This document shows, piece by piece, positions 18,829-29,087 of a stretch of 64,000 nt of DNA. The position numbers were made by a program, and so were the translations under genes. Below the pieces are notes generated by a model. The model was not told the origin of the DNA. It did not search any database and saw only the letters and a list, made by a program, of their open reading frames with translations. The DNA comes from Escallonia rubra (Eukaryota; Streptophyta; Magnoliopsida; Escalloniales; Escalloniaceae): assembly GCA_033065855.1 (NCBI GenBank), contig JAVXUO010000581.1, positions 1-64,000 on the forward strand, given 5' to 3'. Position 1 is the first letter of the stretch, and the number at the start of each line of letters is the position of its first letter.

Positions 18829-21501
18829 ATGATAGTCAATAATACTAATGAAGATCTCTTAGAAGTAGACGAGACCCTTAGTGATACAGAAAGTATATAT
18901 AGTATTAAATCCATAGAAGAATATCAAGAAGACAATATTTCCCTAAGTAGTGAAGACGAAGAAGAAAATCTTCCAGTAGAAACTACAAACAAATTAGATA
19001 CCTTCATAAATTCATTAAGGAATACTGAAATATATAATTTCATGTTTAAACCCTTAGCAAACCAATTAGCATTAGAAGAAGAATGTATACACCAATGGCA
19101 AATAGAAAAAGGTATAGATACAACACCATGCTATATATGCACTTGGTATCCTGCAATTAAAGTAAGATGTAAGTGTGAGTTATGTTATAAAGAAGCATGT
19201 GTAAAATGCATAAAACAAAAATATAATATAGAAATTATCAAACCCAAAGAACATCATACAAATAAAGACACTTATTATGATAAAAATGTTAATAGGAGAT
19301 TAGAATTCTTAGAACAAAAGGTTATTCAGATAGAAGAAACCATAAATCAACAACATACAGATAAAATAATCATAGGTGATAATAAACAATTAATACAAGA
19401 TATTCAAGATTTTAAGATAGAAAAATTATGTACTAAGGCAAGATTTAATAATCTTATAACTACTAGAGTACAAGTCAGGCATTATAATAAGTTAATAGAA
19501 ACAAATGCTATAATAGACACAGGTTGTACTATCACAGTTATAGACCCTAGTCTAACAGATCCTTCTTATCTCAAAACATTCGAAACACCATTAGTAGGAG
19601 TTGGATTTTCTAACACTCCTATACATTATTCTCATTATATTAAAGAGGCATATACCTTCTTAACACCTTGCAATACCCAAAGTAAACCTTATCTTTTAAA
19701 GCAAGCCTTTTGTGCACCAGTAGAACACTCAGAAGGTAAGATCATTTTAGGAATAAACTTTTTAATAAATGACAATAACACTTTAACTATTACTAAAGAC
19801 TTTATCCAATTAGCACAAAATGTCACACATACACCGATTAATATTGACACTCCATCAGAGTACGCTCAGAAGCGTGGTGGGGAATATATTAATTTAAAAG
19901 GAAAAAATAAAATATGTGAAGATTGTAGCAATGGTAAAACAAACTGCTGCATAACAAACATAGGAGAAGATTGTTTAAGAATAGAAGAATTAGTAGAAGA
20001 AAATGAAATAGAAGAAAATATAGATCTAGACATTTATAGTCAGGACAGAATCAGTTATAACTTAATAAATCTTTTTACAAACAAATACGATATTCTTAAA
20101 GCAATAGACAGACTCCCTTTTATAGGAGAAGATCCTATCAAACGATGGGATTTGAACCAAATATATTGTAAACTAGATATTATAAATCCAGATTATATAG
20201 TTAAAACTGCCAACATAGAAGCAAGTAGTTTAGATACAAATGATTTCAAAATGCATATTACAGATTTAACTAAATTAAAAGTAATTAGACCTAGCAATAG
20301 CCCTCATAGATCTGCAGCATTCATAGTTAGGAATCACGCAGAAATACTTAGAGGTAAAAGTAGAATGGTAACAAATTACAAAAAACTTAATAATAACATA
20401 AAAGACGATAGCTATAATATTCCTAATAAGACCTTTCTTTTAAGTAAGATTCAAGGCAAAAAGATATTTAGCAAATTCGATTGCAAATCAGGCTTTTATC
20501 AAATCAAAATGTGGCCTGAAGACATTAAGTGGACAGCATTTACTACACCAGAAGGTCTATACGAATGGCTTGTTATGCCATTTGGCCTTAAGACAGCACC
20601 AAGTATCTTCCAACGCAAAATGGATGATATTTTCAGACCTTATAATGACTTTATTTTAGTATACATTGATGATATTTTAGTTTGTAGTAAAAATGAACAT
20701 GAGCATTTGTCTCATTTAGATTTAGTCTTTAAACTTTTTAACAAACACGGGTTAATTCTTAGCAAGAAGAAAGTAGAATTATTTAAAACAAGCGTGAAAT
20801 TCTTAGGGATGGAAATAGGAAATGGCAAAATAAAATTACAAGAACACATAGCCAAAAAGATTTTAGACTTTCCAGATAAATTAGAAGGTTTAAAGCAAAT
20901 TCAGGCATTCTTAGGATTAGTTAATCAAGCTAGAATTTATTTCAAAAATCTTAGCAAACTAATAGGTCCTCTATACAATAAAACACGTAAAAACGGACAA
21001 AGACATTTTAATACAGAAGATATCAGACTCATTAGAACTATAAAAGATAGAGTTAAACAACTACCAGACCTATATCTACCCTTAGATACAGACTATCTAA
21101 TAGTCCAAACAGATGGATGCAAAGACGGATGGGGAGCAGTTTTACACTGCAAACCTAACAAGTATAGTAATAAAAAAGAAGAAAGGATATGTAGATATTC
21201 TAGTGGTAAATATAAAGAAAGCAATCAGTATTTAACTAGTTTAGATTATGAATTGCTTGCAATAGTTTACGCCCTAGAACATTTTAAAGCACTTTTAATA
21301 TCTAAACATGAATTTTGCATTAGGACAGACTGTGAAGCCATAGTCAGATACAATAAGAATAAAGACTCCAGATATACAAATAGATGGCTAAAGTTCTTAA
21401 CTTCTTTAAGCAATTACAGAGTAGATAAAATAGAATGGCAACACATCAAAGGCATAGATAATTCTGTAGCAGATTTATTATCAAGAAAAATTTTATCTTA
21501 A
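18829..21501 (+). CDS. Viral protease, reverse transcriptase and RNase H (890 codons open)
   Basis: Open frame with, in order, an acidic start, a Cys cluster at residues 101-127 fitting CX2CX11CX2CX4CX2C, a retropepsin-like active site (IIDTGCT, D230), the RT domain with FSKFDCKSGFYQIK and YIDDILV (about residue 611), and RNase H with VQTDGCKDGWGA (about residue 760) and the acidic residues that follow. All catalytic motifs look intact. ATG 18829 may not be the true start because the same frame continues upstream through the coat protein. The enzyme set copies pregenomic RNA into DNA. The Cys cluster is of the type described between capsid and protease in badnaviruses and tungrovirus. The sequence is very AT-rich compared with the MULEs around it. 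Confidence 0.92.
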   Translation: MIVNNTNEDLLEVDETLSDTESIYSIKSIEEYQEDNISLSSEDEEENLPVETTNKLDTFINSLRNTEIYNFMFKPLANQLALEEECIHQWQIEKGIDTTPCYICTWYPAIKVRCKCELCYKEACVKCIKQKYNIEIIKPKEHHTNKDTYYDKNVNRRLEFLEQKVIQIEETINQQHTDKIIIGDNKQLIQDIQDFKIEKLCTKARFNNLITTRVQVRHYNKLIETNAIIDTGCTITVIDPSLTDPSYLKTFETPLVGVGFSNTPIHYSHYIKEAYTFLTPCNTQSKPYLLKQAFCAPVEHSEGKIILGINFLINDNNTLTITKDFIQLAQNVTHTPINIDTPSEYAQKRGGEYINLKGKNKICEDCSNGKTNCCITNIGEDCLRIEELVEENEIEENIDLDIYSQDRISYNLINLFTNKYDILKAIDRLPFIGEDPIKRWDLNQIYCKLDIINPDYIVKTANIEASSLDTNDFKMHITDLTKLKVIRPSNSPHRSAAFIVRNHAEILRGKSRMVTNYKKLNNNIKDDSYNIPNKTFLLSKIQGKKIFSKFDCKSGFYQIKMWPEDIKWTAFTTPEGLYEWLVMPFGLKTAPSIFQRKMDDIFRPYNDFILVYIDDILVCSKNEHEHLSHLDLVFKLFNKHGLILSKKKVELFKTSVKFLGMEIGNGKIKLQEHIAKKILDFPDKLEGLKQIQAFLGLVNQARIYFKNLSKLIGPLYNKTRKNGQRHFNTEDIRLIRTIKDRVKQLPDLYLPLDTDYLIVQTDGCKDGWGAVLHCKPNKYSNKKEERICRYSSGKYKESNQYLTSLDYELLAIVYALEHFKALLISKHEFCIRTDCEAIVRYNKNKDSRYTNRWLKFLTSLSNYRVDKIEWQHIKGIDNSVADLLSRKILS

Positions 21502-21555
21502 GATAACCTCAGACCAATAGCATTAGAATTAAGGCAATCTCTTGTCTTTTCTCAG

Positions 21556-22239
21556 ATGGCATCTACTTCCACTTCTTCCGTCCAGACCAGGCAAGTACAG
21601 GTAAATCAGCCTAACCCTATCTTTCCTACACAATTCGTTAGTTATATAGACAACTTAGGAAGAAATAGAATAAATTATAATGGTAACAACCTAGAGGTCA
21701 TACACGCTGGATCTAGATTCCAAGTCAAAGTTCACAAACTTGGACCCTTCCCAGTAGATCAGCGTACTTTGTTAGATAATTTATGGCAATCGTTTGTTAA
21801 AAAAGACAATGGATGGTTTGTTAATACCGTCAACGCATTAGCAAATTATTTTCACAAAATAAGAGACACTAAAAAGTTTAATTTTTACTGTGTTTTTAAA
21901 GGCAACATGCCAGGGATTTTCAAAAGTTATCCCGAAGCTATGGTAGGAGGAGTTGGTAATGAGAAGCAACCCTGGTACAAAGGTACCATAACTTTTCAAG
22001 AAGCCATCACTCTAATGCAAACCCATTACGGTCCAAACTATTATATTAGTCCAGACTGCCAAGATAGGTCGAATACCGACACTATAGCAGATTGCGATAA
22101 TTGTAATACATTAATTAAGCATTTCAATATTTTAAAAACAAGGCAAGACTATTTACTTTTAGAAAAATCACATTTTGACATGCAAATAGCTCAACTTAAG
22201 TCCCAATTACAAGTTGTAGAATTAGAGGCCAATGACTAG
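21556..22239 (+). CDS. Viroplasmin/translational transactivator-like ORF (227 aa before a stop)
   Basis: Follows the RT ORF by 54 bp. Residues about 112-160 (FYCVFKGNMPGIFKSYPEAM, VGGVGN, YKGTITFQEAI) match the caulimovirus viroplasmin (ORF VI) domain, an RNase H-like fold. In caulimoviruses this protein forms inclusion bodies and lets ribosomes reinitiate on polycistronic RNA. The tightly abutting small ORFs upstream fit that use. The ORF ends at TAG 22237-22239, but the same frame stays open to 22725, so the stop is probably a mutation and the original protein was longer. Confidence 0.83.
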   Translation: MASTSTSSVQTRQVQVNQPNPIFPTQFVSYIDNLGRNRINYNGNNLEVIHAGSRFQVKVHKLGPFPVDQRTLLDNLWQSFVKKDNGWFVNTVNALANYFHKIRDTKKFNFYCVFKGNMPGIFKSYPEAMVGGVGNEKQPWYKGTITFQEAITLMQTHYGPNYYISPDCQDRSNTDTIADCDNCNTLIKHFNILKTRQDYLLLEKSHFDMQIAQLKSQLQVVELEAND

Positions 22240-22894
22240 AAACAAAGATATACCACTCTTCTTTCTTCTAAACACCAGTCATCAAAACCCTCTACTTCCG
22301 GGGTTAAAGGAGTAGCTAATCCAGATTCACAGGCTTCTGGTAAAGATAAATCAAGTCCTGTTAAAGTTGGAGGTTTACTTAAAATCTCTGAAAACCCTTC
22401 GAGTTCAGGAAAAAGAACTCCTAGTCCAGTTCAACAGGTAGCTGGTAAAGACTCATCAAACCCTGTGAAAGTTGGAGGTTTACTCAAAATCTCTGAAAAC
22501 CCTTTGAGTTCAGGAGAAAGAACTCCTAGCCCAGAAAAACAGGTATCTGGTAAAGGCAAATTAATTCCTGAAACCCCTGACCGTTTGGGTAAAACGGAAC
22601 AAATAAAAAGAAACAAAAAAAAGGCAAAAAGACAAGCTTATTTAGTCCAGAAGCAGGTGGCTGAAGCATTTGCTGATATTATCAGCAAAACCTTTAGCAA
22701 TATTCAAACGATGGGGCCAAATTAACAAGGCAGTGGAAGATTTTAATAAATCCGCCACATCATCAGATAGTCGATTCTATGAAGACCCTCTATTCCAGGA
22801 TGCACAAAGACCCAGTCCAAGCCCAATTATTTCTAGTGAATCTTCAGAAGAAGCACCAACTACTGAAGAAACGGAACAGAAGGCTGAAGACTAG
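22240..22894 (+). pseudogene. C-terminal part of the viroplasmin-like ORF, beyond a stop and a frameshift
   Basis: In frame with the viroplasmin ORF to 22725, then open in another frame to 22894. It contains two copies of a unit of about 38 residues (beginning GKDxSxPVKVGGLLKISENP; about 22340-22560), a Lys-rich stretch (RNKKKAKRQ) and a Ser/Glu-rich tail. The repeat, basic patch and acidic end suggest a flexible tail. I see no known domain. Confidence 0.6.
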
Positions 22895-23284
22895 TCCCCA
22901 GACTAGACAACAAGAGCATCTCTCTTTTCAGACTTATCACGTCGGTAGAAAAAGAAGAGATAAAGAAGACAAGACAATAAAGAAGACCAGACGCTGCATC
23001 AGCATCTTTCTGACTGAAGGAAGAAAAATGAGGCATAAAGAAGAAAAGAAGACAAGACCCTAAAGAAGACTTGACGCGGCATCTTTCTGTCAAGAGGAAG
23101 AAGACAAGAACAGCAGACTTATCAGTACAGACAGAGCATCTTAGCATCTTTTAGGCTTACTGTTAGCTTTTTAGGCTTTATGACTTTAGTTTAAAGTATT
23201 TTGTAATGTAGTCTAGAAAGTTTTTTCGTCCAGTAGCACACCTGTAAAGCTTAGGAAATCATGTAAAGTCCTGTAGTTAGCTTT
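22895..23284 (+). promoter_or_regulatory. Viral intergenic region upstream of the TATA box
   Basis: Purine-rich repeats (AAGAAGACAAGA) and two GCATCTTTCTG copies lie upstream of the TATA box, the position of enhancer elements in caulimovirid promoters. A TTATCACGTCGG motif is also present. Function is inferred from position. There is no gene. Confidence 0.45.
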
Positions 23285-23335
23285 CTTCTGCCTATATAAT
23301 GAGGCAGATTCATTTGTACAGAGACACAAAAATTT
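23285..23335 (+). promoter_or_regulatory. Viral pregenomic RNA promoter (TATA box)
   Basis: CTATATAATGAGGCAG places a TATA box at 23293-23300, downstream of the last viral ORF. This is the usual place of the full-length transcript promoter, with a start expected about 30 bp downstream near GAGACAC. Confidence 0.65.
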
Positions 23336-24168
23336 CAATTGCAATCAAGCACTCCTTCTCTCAACTTTCTCTCTACCTTTCATATGCTATCTTACCTTTC
23401 CTTATAAACTTCTCGAGTTCAAGTTCAAGTACTTAGCACTTTTCCAAGTAAGTCTCTTACCCTTTTAACTTGTTTATTATTATGGGGTGAAAACGCTCTA
23501 AGGTGAAAAGCATTCTATGAACTGAAACGGGTTATCTCAAGAGTCTAATATGACTAAAAACAACTTAATATAGTCCTGATTAGAGATCATATGGCATTTA
23601 CTTGGGAAAGTGAGAATCTTTTAAATTTTTGTTTTAAAAAATGATTATGCTTACTCCAGGTTTTTTCTAGTTTTTGATCAATTATGCTTTAAAACGAACT
23701 TCCAGAGTCCTCTTTATGGGTCTAAAACAATAGTGGGAGCGAGTCGTTCAGGGTTATTGCCGAGTAATGGCGTTGACAGCCCGCAGACTAACGCATGCCC
23801 TGAGTTTTTTACCTAAAAGAAAACTTTGGTAGTTCAACCTAGCATCCTGAGATTTAATCTAGTTAAGACCTAACCGGCATCCTGAAATTTTTGAAAAATA
23901 AATCTTCGATAAAGACTCTCTCTCTCTCTCTAAAGTTTTTGCCATATCTTTTCTGAATCATCTCAATATTCCGCTTCGTTTTTATCAATATTATATCTTT
24001 ATCCACAATGGATCACGGTCCAACCGGGGACTCTTTTCCGATCTTGATTAGTTGACGGATACCAGACGTCCTTATGCCCCAGGCAGGTCCGAAAGGATTG
24101 ACGATTGGTTTAACGAAGTCACAAAATCAGATCTATAAGTTTTTCCGGCAAAACCTCCCCCCTAATTA
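23336..24168 (+). other. Viral RNA leader
   Basis: Sequence from the predicted transcript start to the primer site. It holds no long ORF, a splice-donor-like AAGTAAGT near 23449 and an AATAAA near 23896. Its last 160 bp occur inverted at 13324-13490. Caulimovirid leaders normally fold into a long stem and carry short ORFs. Confidence 0.55.
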
Positions 24169-24180
24169 TGGTATCAAAGT
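24169..24180 (+). other. Viral primer binding site, tRNA-Met type, degraded
   Basis: TGGTATCAAAGT resembles the TGGTATCAGAGC primer site that marks base 1 of caulimovirid genomes. It sits where the leader ends, then runs directly into coat-protein sequence, which shows a rearranged join. Confidence 0.55.
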
Positions 24181-24464
24181 AATTTACCTAGACAAAGTGC
24201 AAACATTGATAATAATAGATCTGAAAGACCTAATTATAGACCTAGAGGTAAACGACATCCTTTAGAACAAAACTTTAAAATACAAAAAGCTTCAGAACCT
24301 TTTATTTTAAACATAACAGCAGTAGATCCTCAACAAAGAAATAATTATATACAAGTATGGAAAGATGCAGTAGTAGCAAACTTTATAACTAAACAATCCG
24401 ATAATTTAGAAACAGGAGAAGAAATATATACTCCACAACACTATGGTCAAGAAGAGTCTAGACA
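24181..24464 (+). pseudogene. Coat-protein N-terminal fragment (copy 3)
   Basis: Matches 17817-18060 (NLPRQSAN, ITAVDPQQRNNYIQVWKDAV) then jumps to sequence matching 18565-18600, omitting the capsid core. The join lies at a repeated GAAGAAAT / AAAGAAAT sequence. The omitted piece is the part that copy 2 (13494-14004) retains. The fragment stops at a TA tract. Confidence 0.85.
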
Positions 24465-24476
24465 TATATATATATA

Positions 24477-24770
24477 GGATGTGATTCATTGCTCGCACTA
24501 GCAACTGAAATAAGTTGCCAGTGCGATGTGGTCCGCTACATTATATAGCGGATGGTAATTTTGACAAAAATGCCTCAAATGTATTTAATGAGTCGAAGGG
24601 ATTCGTAGGGAAATGGGGGGGGGGGGTATAGTAAATTTAACCATCCGCCACATAATGTAACGGACGACGAAGTTTACTGAAAAAAATAGATCTGGCCCAT
24701 CCATCTGCCAAATATAGATGGTCAGATGGCGCTGGCAACTTAGCCTAAGTTGCCAGCGCGTGCAACAGAT
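24477..24770. mobile_element. MULE-E: 0.3-kb MITE related to MULE-B/C/D ends
   Basis: Flanked by TA tracts on both sides. Ends are inverted (TTGCCAGTGCG versus TTGCCAGCGCG with a CTGGCAAC arm) and carry CCGCTACATTATATAGCGG and a CCATCCATC/GATGGTC hairpin like the MULE-B, -C and -D termini. No coding capacity. Confidence 0.75.
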
Positions 24771-24790
24771 TATATATATATATATATATA
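24771..24790. repeat. (TA)n tract between MULE-E and MULE-B
   Basis: Perfect TA dinucleotides separating two MULE-type ends. Confidence 0.95.
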
Positions 24791-25080
24791 GGGAGCTGAT
24801 CCGTTGAGAGCGTGGGAAAAATAGGAGAACTTGCAAGCGCGATCTGACCGTCCATCCCGAAAGATGGACGGTCCAGATCGCACCTTTTTCGAAAGCTGTC
24901 AGTCGTCCGCCATACAGTATGGCGGATGGGTTTTTTTTACCTTATTGCCCCTCCGCGCCTGTCCACTACACTGTATGGCGGACGACATTAAAGTCCTGAT
25001 GGGAGACAGCAAAAAGACGTCCGCTACACAGTATCGCGGACGACTCCGAGTCTCCCAGGCTGACACCTTCCTGACAAAAA
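24791..25080 (+). repeat. Left TIR of MULE-B
   Basis: Inverse of 42640-42947. It begins with a near-palindrome of arms GATCTG-CCGTCCATC and GATGGACGG-CAGATC around a 6-base loop, followed by palindromes such as CCGCCATACAGTATGGCGG at 24907. Confidence 0.88.
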
Positions 25081-25360
25081 AAAAAAAAAAAGGTATCCGC
25101 TATACAGTGTATCGGACCTCGCCTAGGCTGACAGCTGTCAGGACCTGACTTTCAGGGACTTTATTTCTGCACGTGTCAGAGTGTCGGGAATAATTTCCGC
25201 TATACAGTATTGCGGACAGGCTTTTCCCGTATACCCCAAAGTTCCTGATTCTCAGCTCTTTCGGCAAAATTTTCTTCTCCTTCGGATTCACTTACTTCCA
25301 TTTTCGGCTCCCCTCAAGCTTCGAGTAAAACTTGCTTCAATCTTCTTCAGTCAAGCAAGG
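25081..25360 (+). promoter_or_regulatory. MULE-B sub-terminal region and leader of the transposase
   Basis: Two further palindromes (25090, 25197) precede a C/T-rich stretch ending in CAAGCAAGGTAAGTTT, a strong 5' splice site at 25360. With the acceptor at 25786-25787 this predicts a 5'-UTR intron of about 430 bp. MULE-C has the same layout. Confidence 0.5.
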
Positions 25361-25801
25361 TAAGTTTCTGATCTCAAATATTTTCTGGGTGGATTGACTG
25401 ATAAAGTATATATATTTTTTTGGGCAAAAAAATATAGATTTTTGATGATGTTCTAGAAATTAATTTGTTAACTTTAAAGAAGTTTATTGTAGTTAATTTT
25501 GATTTTTTTGAGGGGCGCTAACTTCGGCACATCTATCCTATTGCCTTTCGAATTTTTTGAGATACGTTTGTTGTATTTTGGCATGATGAATTTGTCTAAC
25601 GCTCTTAGTAATTTTAATTTGTTATGTTCAATAAATCTATAATTAGCAAAATGGGAGACTTTTGAGATTATGTATATGGTATATTTGTCATCTTAAATTT
25701 GTCTATTCGTCAAGATAATTTTTAGGTAATATTTTCAGTTGAAAATGTCATTTGATTGTTAAGCGTAGTCTATATTTCTACATATAGGAAGCTGTTTAAC
25801 A

Positions 25802-27582
25802 ATGTCTAATTTCGTGTCGAGCTCCAACACCCCCGTAGATGCTAGTGATCCGTATCTAGGATGAACCTTTCAAACATTGGAGGAAGCTGGAGAATGTTTC
25901 CGAGCGTATTCATTGAGGGTTGGATTTGACATTAGAATAAAGACTTCAAGAACAAGCAACATAACGAGAAGATATGCTCTCGCTTATACGAGTGCCATAG
26001 GGGCAGAAACCAGTGCAAAACGAGACACGCGTAGGCAACGATGACAGTGATGACAAAATAGGATATTCGCGCAGAAGACAGGACCTCTTTGCGCGAACGA
26101 ATTACCAGGTCAAGATGTTCGTAAGCTATAAAGCCAAGCAAGATCATTGGCTTATTACCAGCCTGGAACTAGCACACAATCACCCATTAGTAACCCCTTC
26201 TAAGGTGAGTCAGATGCATCAACACAAGAAGATGGGAAAGGTCGCGAGGAGCCTCATTCACACAATGAGCGATGCGCGGCTAGGACCTACCGACATGATT
26301 AATGTTCTTGCTGAACAGGCCGGGGGAATTCAAAATTTAAACTTTAACACGACAGACGTTCGCAACGCGGTCCGAACCCATAGACGAGCCGCGTATGACC
26401 TCAATGATGCTCAAGCCACAATGAGCCTATTGAAGCAGATGCAGATGGAGGACCCGCAGTTTACCTTCGATTATAAACTTGACGACGAGCATCGAGTTAG
26501 CACAATTTTTTGGGTCGACGGTCGTTCGAGGCTTGCTTATAAGCATTTTGGGGATGTCGTGACTTTCGACACCACATACCGTACCAACAAGTACTCGATG
26601 CCGTTTGCCCCTTTCACGGGGGTCAATCATCATTATCACTCCATCCTGTTCGGGTTCGCCTTGTTAAGGGACGAAAGCGAGAGTTCTTTTGAATGGTTGT
26701 TTAGTGTGTGGCTGGAAGCCATGAACTTCAAAGCAGCCAACGTTATCATCACCGATCAAGATTTGGCAATGAAGAAGGCTATTGCCACCGTCTTCCCAGA
26801 TACTCGACACAACTTGTGCACTTGGCACATAAGCAACAAATACCCCGAACGTTTGCATCACGTGTACGCAAAGTTTTCAGACTTTAAAGAGGATTTTGAC
26901 ACGTGCGTTAGCAAGTCGTTAACGATTGAGGAATTTGAGGAGAGGTGGGAAAAGCTTGTTGAGGATTACTCATTGCAAGACAACGAGTGGCTCCAGCACT
27001 TGTACGAGCTCAAAGGGCAATGGATTGGCGTTTACACGAGGAGGCATTTTTCTACGGGCATGAAAACGACGGGCAGGAGTGAATCTATGAATGCCACGTT
27101 CGATAGTTACGTGGGTACAGCTACCAATTTGAAGAGTTTCGTCACATCCGCACAGAAAGCGGTTGCGTCGTTGTTCGTGAAAGAAAGGGCTGCAGACTTT
27201 GCAACCACGTACAAACAGAGGAGAAGGTTGCTTGAGACCCCGCTGGAGCTGAACGGTGCCAAAGTCTATACGAAGGAGATCTTCTTGCTATACCAAGTAG
27301 AGCTGCAGAAATCGGGACGGTACTGTATAAACAAGGTGGCAGAAAAGTCTACGCGTGAGTACAAGGTTTATTCGCTCGTGAATGACCTCGTTCCTGAGAA
27401 GCTGCGCATAATGTATACGGTGAGCCACGACACATTGACGAACTCGGTGACATGTGTTTGCAAGAAGTTTGAGTTCCATGGCATCCTGTGTAGACACATT
27501 CTGTGCTTTTTCACCCAGAAGAATATCAGGACAATCCCCGATAAATACGTCTTGCCACGGTGGACGAAAGGTGCTAACAGGT
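25802..27582 (+). pseudogene. MULE-B transposase, N-terminal and catalytic part
   Basis: ATG 25802 is followed after 19 codons by TGA (MULE-C has CAA there) and frameshifts around 25990-26030. From 26013 the frame is open to 27582 and holds the end of the FAR1 DNA-binding region (NHPLVTP), the MULE DDE core (VVTFDTTYRTN, IITDQDLAM, GRSESMNATF), the LCTWHI motif that MULE-A has lost, and a SWIM finger (CVCKKFEFHGILCRH). An LTR retrotransposon then splits the gene; the tail resumes at 36074. Frame damage plus the insertion make it non-functional, although its catalytic core is the best preserved of the three. Confidence 0.9.
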
Positions 27583-27744
27583 TGTTCATAACCTATTCTG
27601 GACCGCACCCCGGGGCCCGCTAAGAGATGCTAGTGGCGCGACCCGTCACCCGCTCGGTCAAAACGCTCTGATGCTCAACATCGTTGCTCGGTCAAAGCGT
27701 TCCACGCCTTAAGCATTCAGGCGGCGATCGAAAGTGTATTCCCC

Positions 27745-27975
27745 CCGAGGGGTCGGCCACCCCCCTGAGAAGGGGGTCGGCCACCCCCCTAAGAAGGGGG
27801 TCGGCCACCCACTTTGTAAGGGGGTCGGCCACCCCCCTGAGAAGGGGGTCGGCCACCCACTTTGTAAGGGGGTCGGCCACCCCCCTGAGAAGGGGGTCGG
27901 CCACCCACTCTAGAAGGGGGTCGGCCACCCCCCTGAGAAGGGGGTCGGCCACCCCAAGGGGGTCGGCCTCCATTG
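27745..27975 (+). repeat. GGGGGTCGGCCACCC minisatellite in the 5' LTR
   Basis: About nine units of 24-27 bp. The 3' LTR copy (34510-34690) has fewer units, which explains part of the LTR length difference. Confidence 0.9.
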
Positions 27976-28084
27976 CCCCGCGAAGGGGGGAACCTGCTGC
28001 ACGGCACTAGCTTCTCGCTCCAACAACACACCCCCGCTATCTTCAGTAGTGCGACGCTCATTGTTGCCGGCTCAATCAAACTCG

Positions 28085-28560
28085 CGGCGGGACGGGCTCG
28101 CAACCCTTAAGCCCTCGCCGGCTCAATCAACCGACGGGCTCCGGCCCTCGCGGGCACAATCAACCGGAGGCTCCGGCCTTCGCCAGCACAATCAACCGAC
28201 GGGCTCCGGCCCTCGCAGGCACAATCAACCGACGGGCTCCGGCCCTCGCAGGCACAATCAACCGGAGGCTCCGGCCTTCGCCAGCACAATCAACCGACGG
28301 GCTCCGGCCCTCGCGGGCACAATCAACCGGAGGCTCCGGCCTTCGCCAGCACAATCAACCGACAGGCTCCGGCCCTCGCGGGCACAATCAACCGGAGGCT
28401 CCGGCCTTCGCCAGCACAATCAACCGACGGGCTCCGGCCCTCGCGGGCACAATCAACCGGAGGCTCCGGCCTTCGCCAGCACAATCAACCGACGGGCTCC
28501 GGCCCTCGCGGGCACAATCAACCGGAGGCTCCGGCCTTCGCCAGCACAATCAACCGGGGG
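28085..28560 (+). repeat. GGCTCCGGCCYTCGC minisatellite in the 5' LTR
   Basis: Alternating units of about 53 bp with ACAATCAACCG and GGCTCCGGCC. The 3' LTR (34840-35215) has fewer. Long frames here follow the repeat period and are not genes. Confidence 0.9.
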
Positions 28561-29079
28561 CTCCAGCCCTCGCCCGCGCAACCAACCGACAGGCTTCTGG
28601 GGGCTCCGCTCGTAGTGCCCCGGCACGAGGACCCACCGCTACGGACTCCGAGCATCAAGCCATGAACATGCGCGCTTATATCACCGTTGATCATCGACGT
28701 CGTCAGGGCAATGAACCGCGAGTCACTCCGGGACGGGAGCAGGTCCTCGGAGGGCATCGTGTCCGGCACGCCTGGCAGTTGGCTGCAGGGGCAACCCTCA
28801 CCGCTGCCAGGATCTCAGCGCGTCTCATGACGCATCTCGTGGGATTCAGTAAGGGCTTGGACTGGAGGCTGGGGCAACGGGCTACTCTGACCATGCTACT
28901 CTGACCATGCTACCGCAGTCAGTCTCATCAGACAGGCAGAGGGACGCTGCAAGGGCAGGACGACACGAACTTGGGGACCAGCAATCCGACGGACAATCAA
29001 TACTGTGGGACCCTCTACGGCGACGTGTCGCTCCCAGAGGACGACACGTGTCGGCTGATGACACGCGCGCATTTGTGCC

Positions 29080-29087
29080 TATATATA
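29080..29087 (+). promoter_or_regulatory. LTR TATA box (5' LTR)
   Basis: TATATATA followed by GTGGACTTTGG, with CACGTG 35 bp upstream. The same block is at 35720-35727 in the 3' LTR. Confidence 0.65.

Larger units (their letters stand above)
13287..24470 (+). mobile_element. Endogenous pararetrovirus (Caulimoviridae) locus, rearranged
   Basis: Gene order is leader fragment (inverted), coat-protein and protease fragments, four small ORFs, movement protein, coat protein with protease-RT-RNase H, viroplasmin-like ORF, promoter, leader, primer site, then another coat-protein fragment. Protein families place it in Caulimoviridae. Both sides abut TA tracts, a known preference of endogenous caulimovirids such as florendoviruses. 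Stops and deletions show an old, broken insertion. The small-ORF set, a Cys motif like that of badnaviruses and a viroplasmin ORF do not fit any one genus I can name. Confidence 0.9.

Noticed and set aside
24169-24180. Intact viral primer site
   Set aside because: It differs from TGGTATCAGAGC within the last bases and is joined to unrelated coat-protein sequence, so it is listed only as a degraded site.
27684-28615. Repetitive frames in the LARD LTR
   Set aside because: They track the minisatellite period, occur on both strands and change with repeat number.
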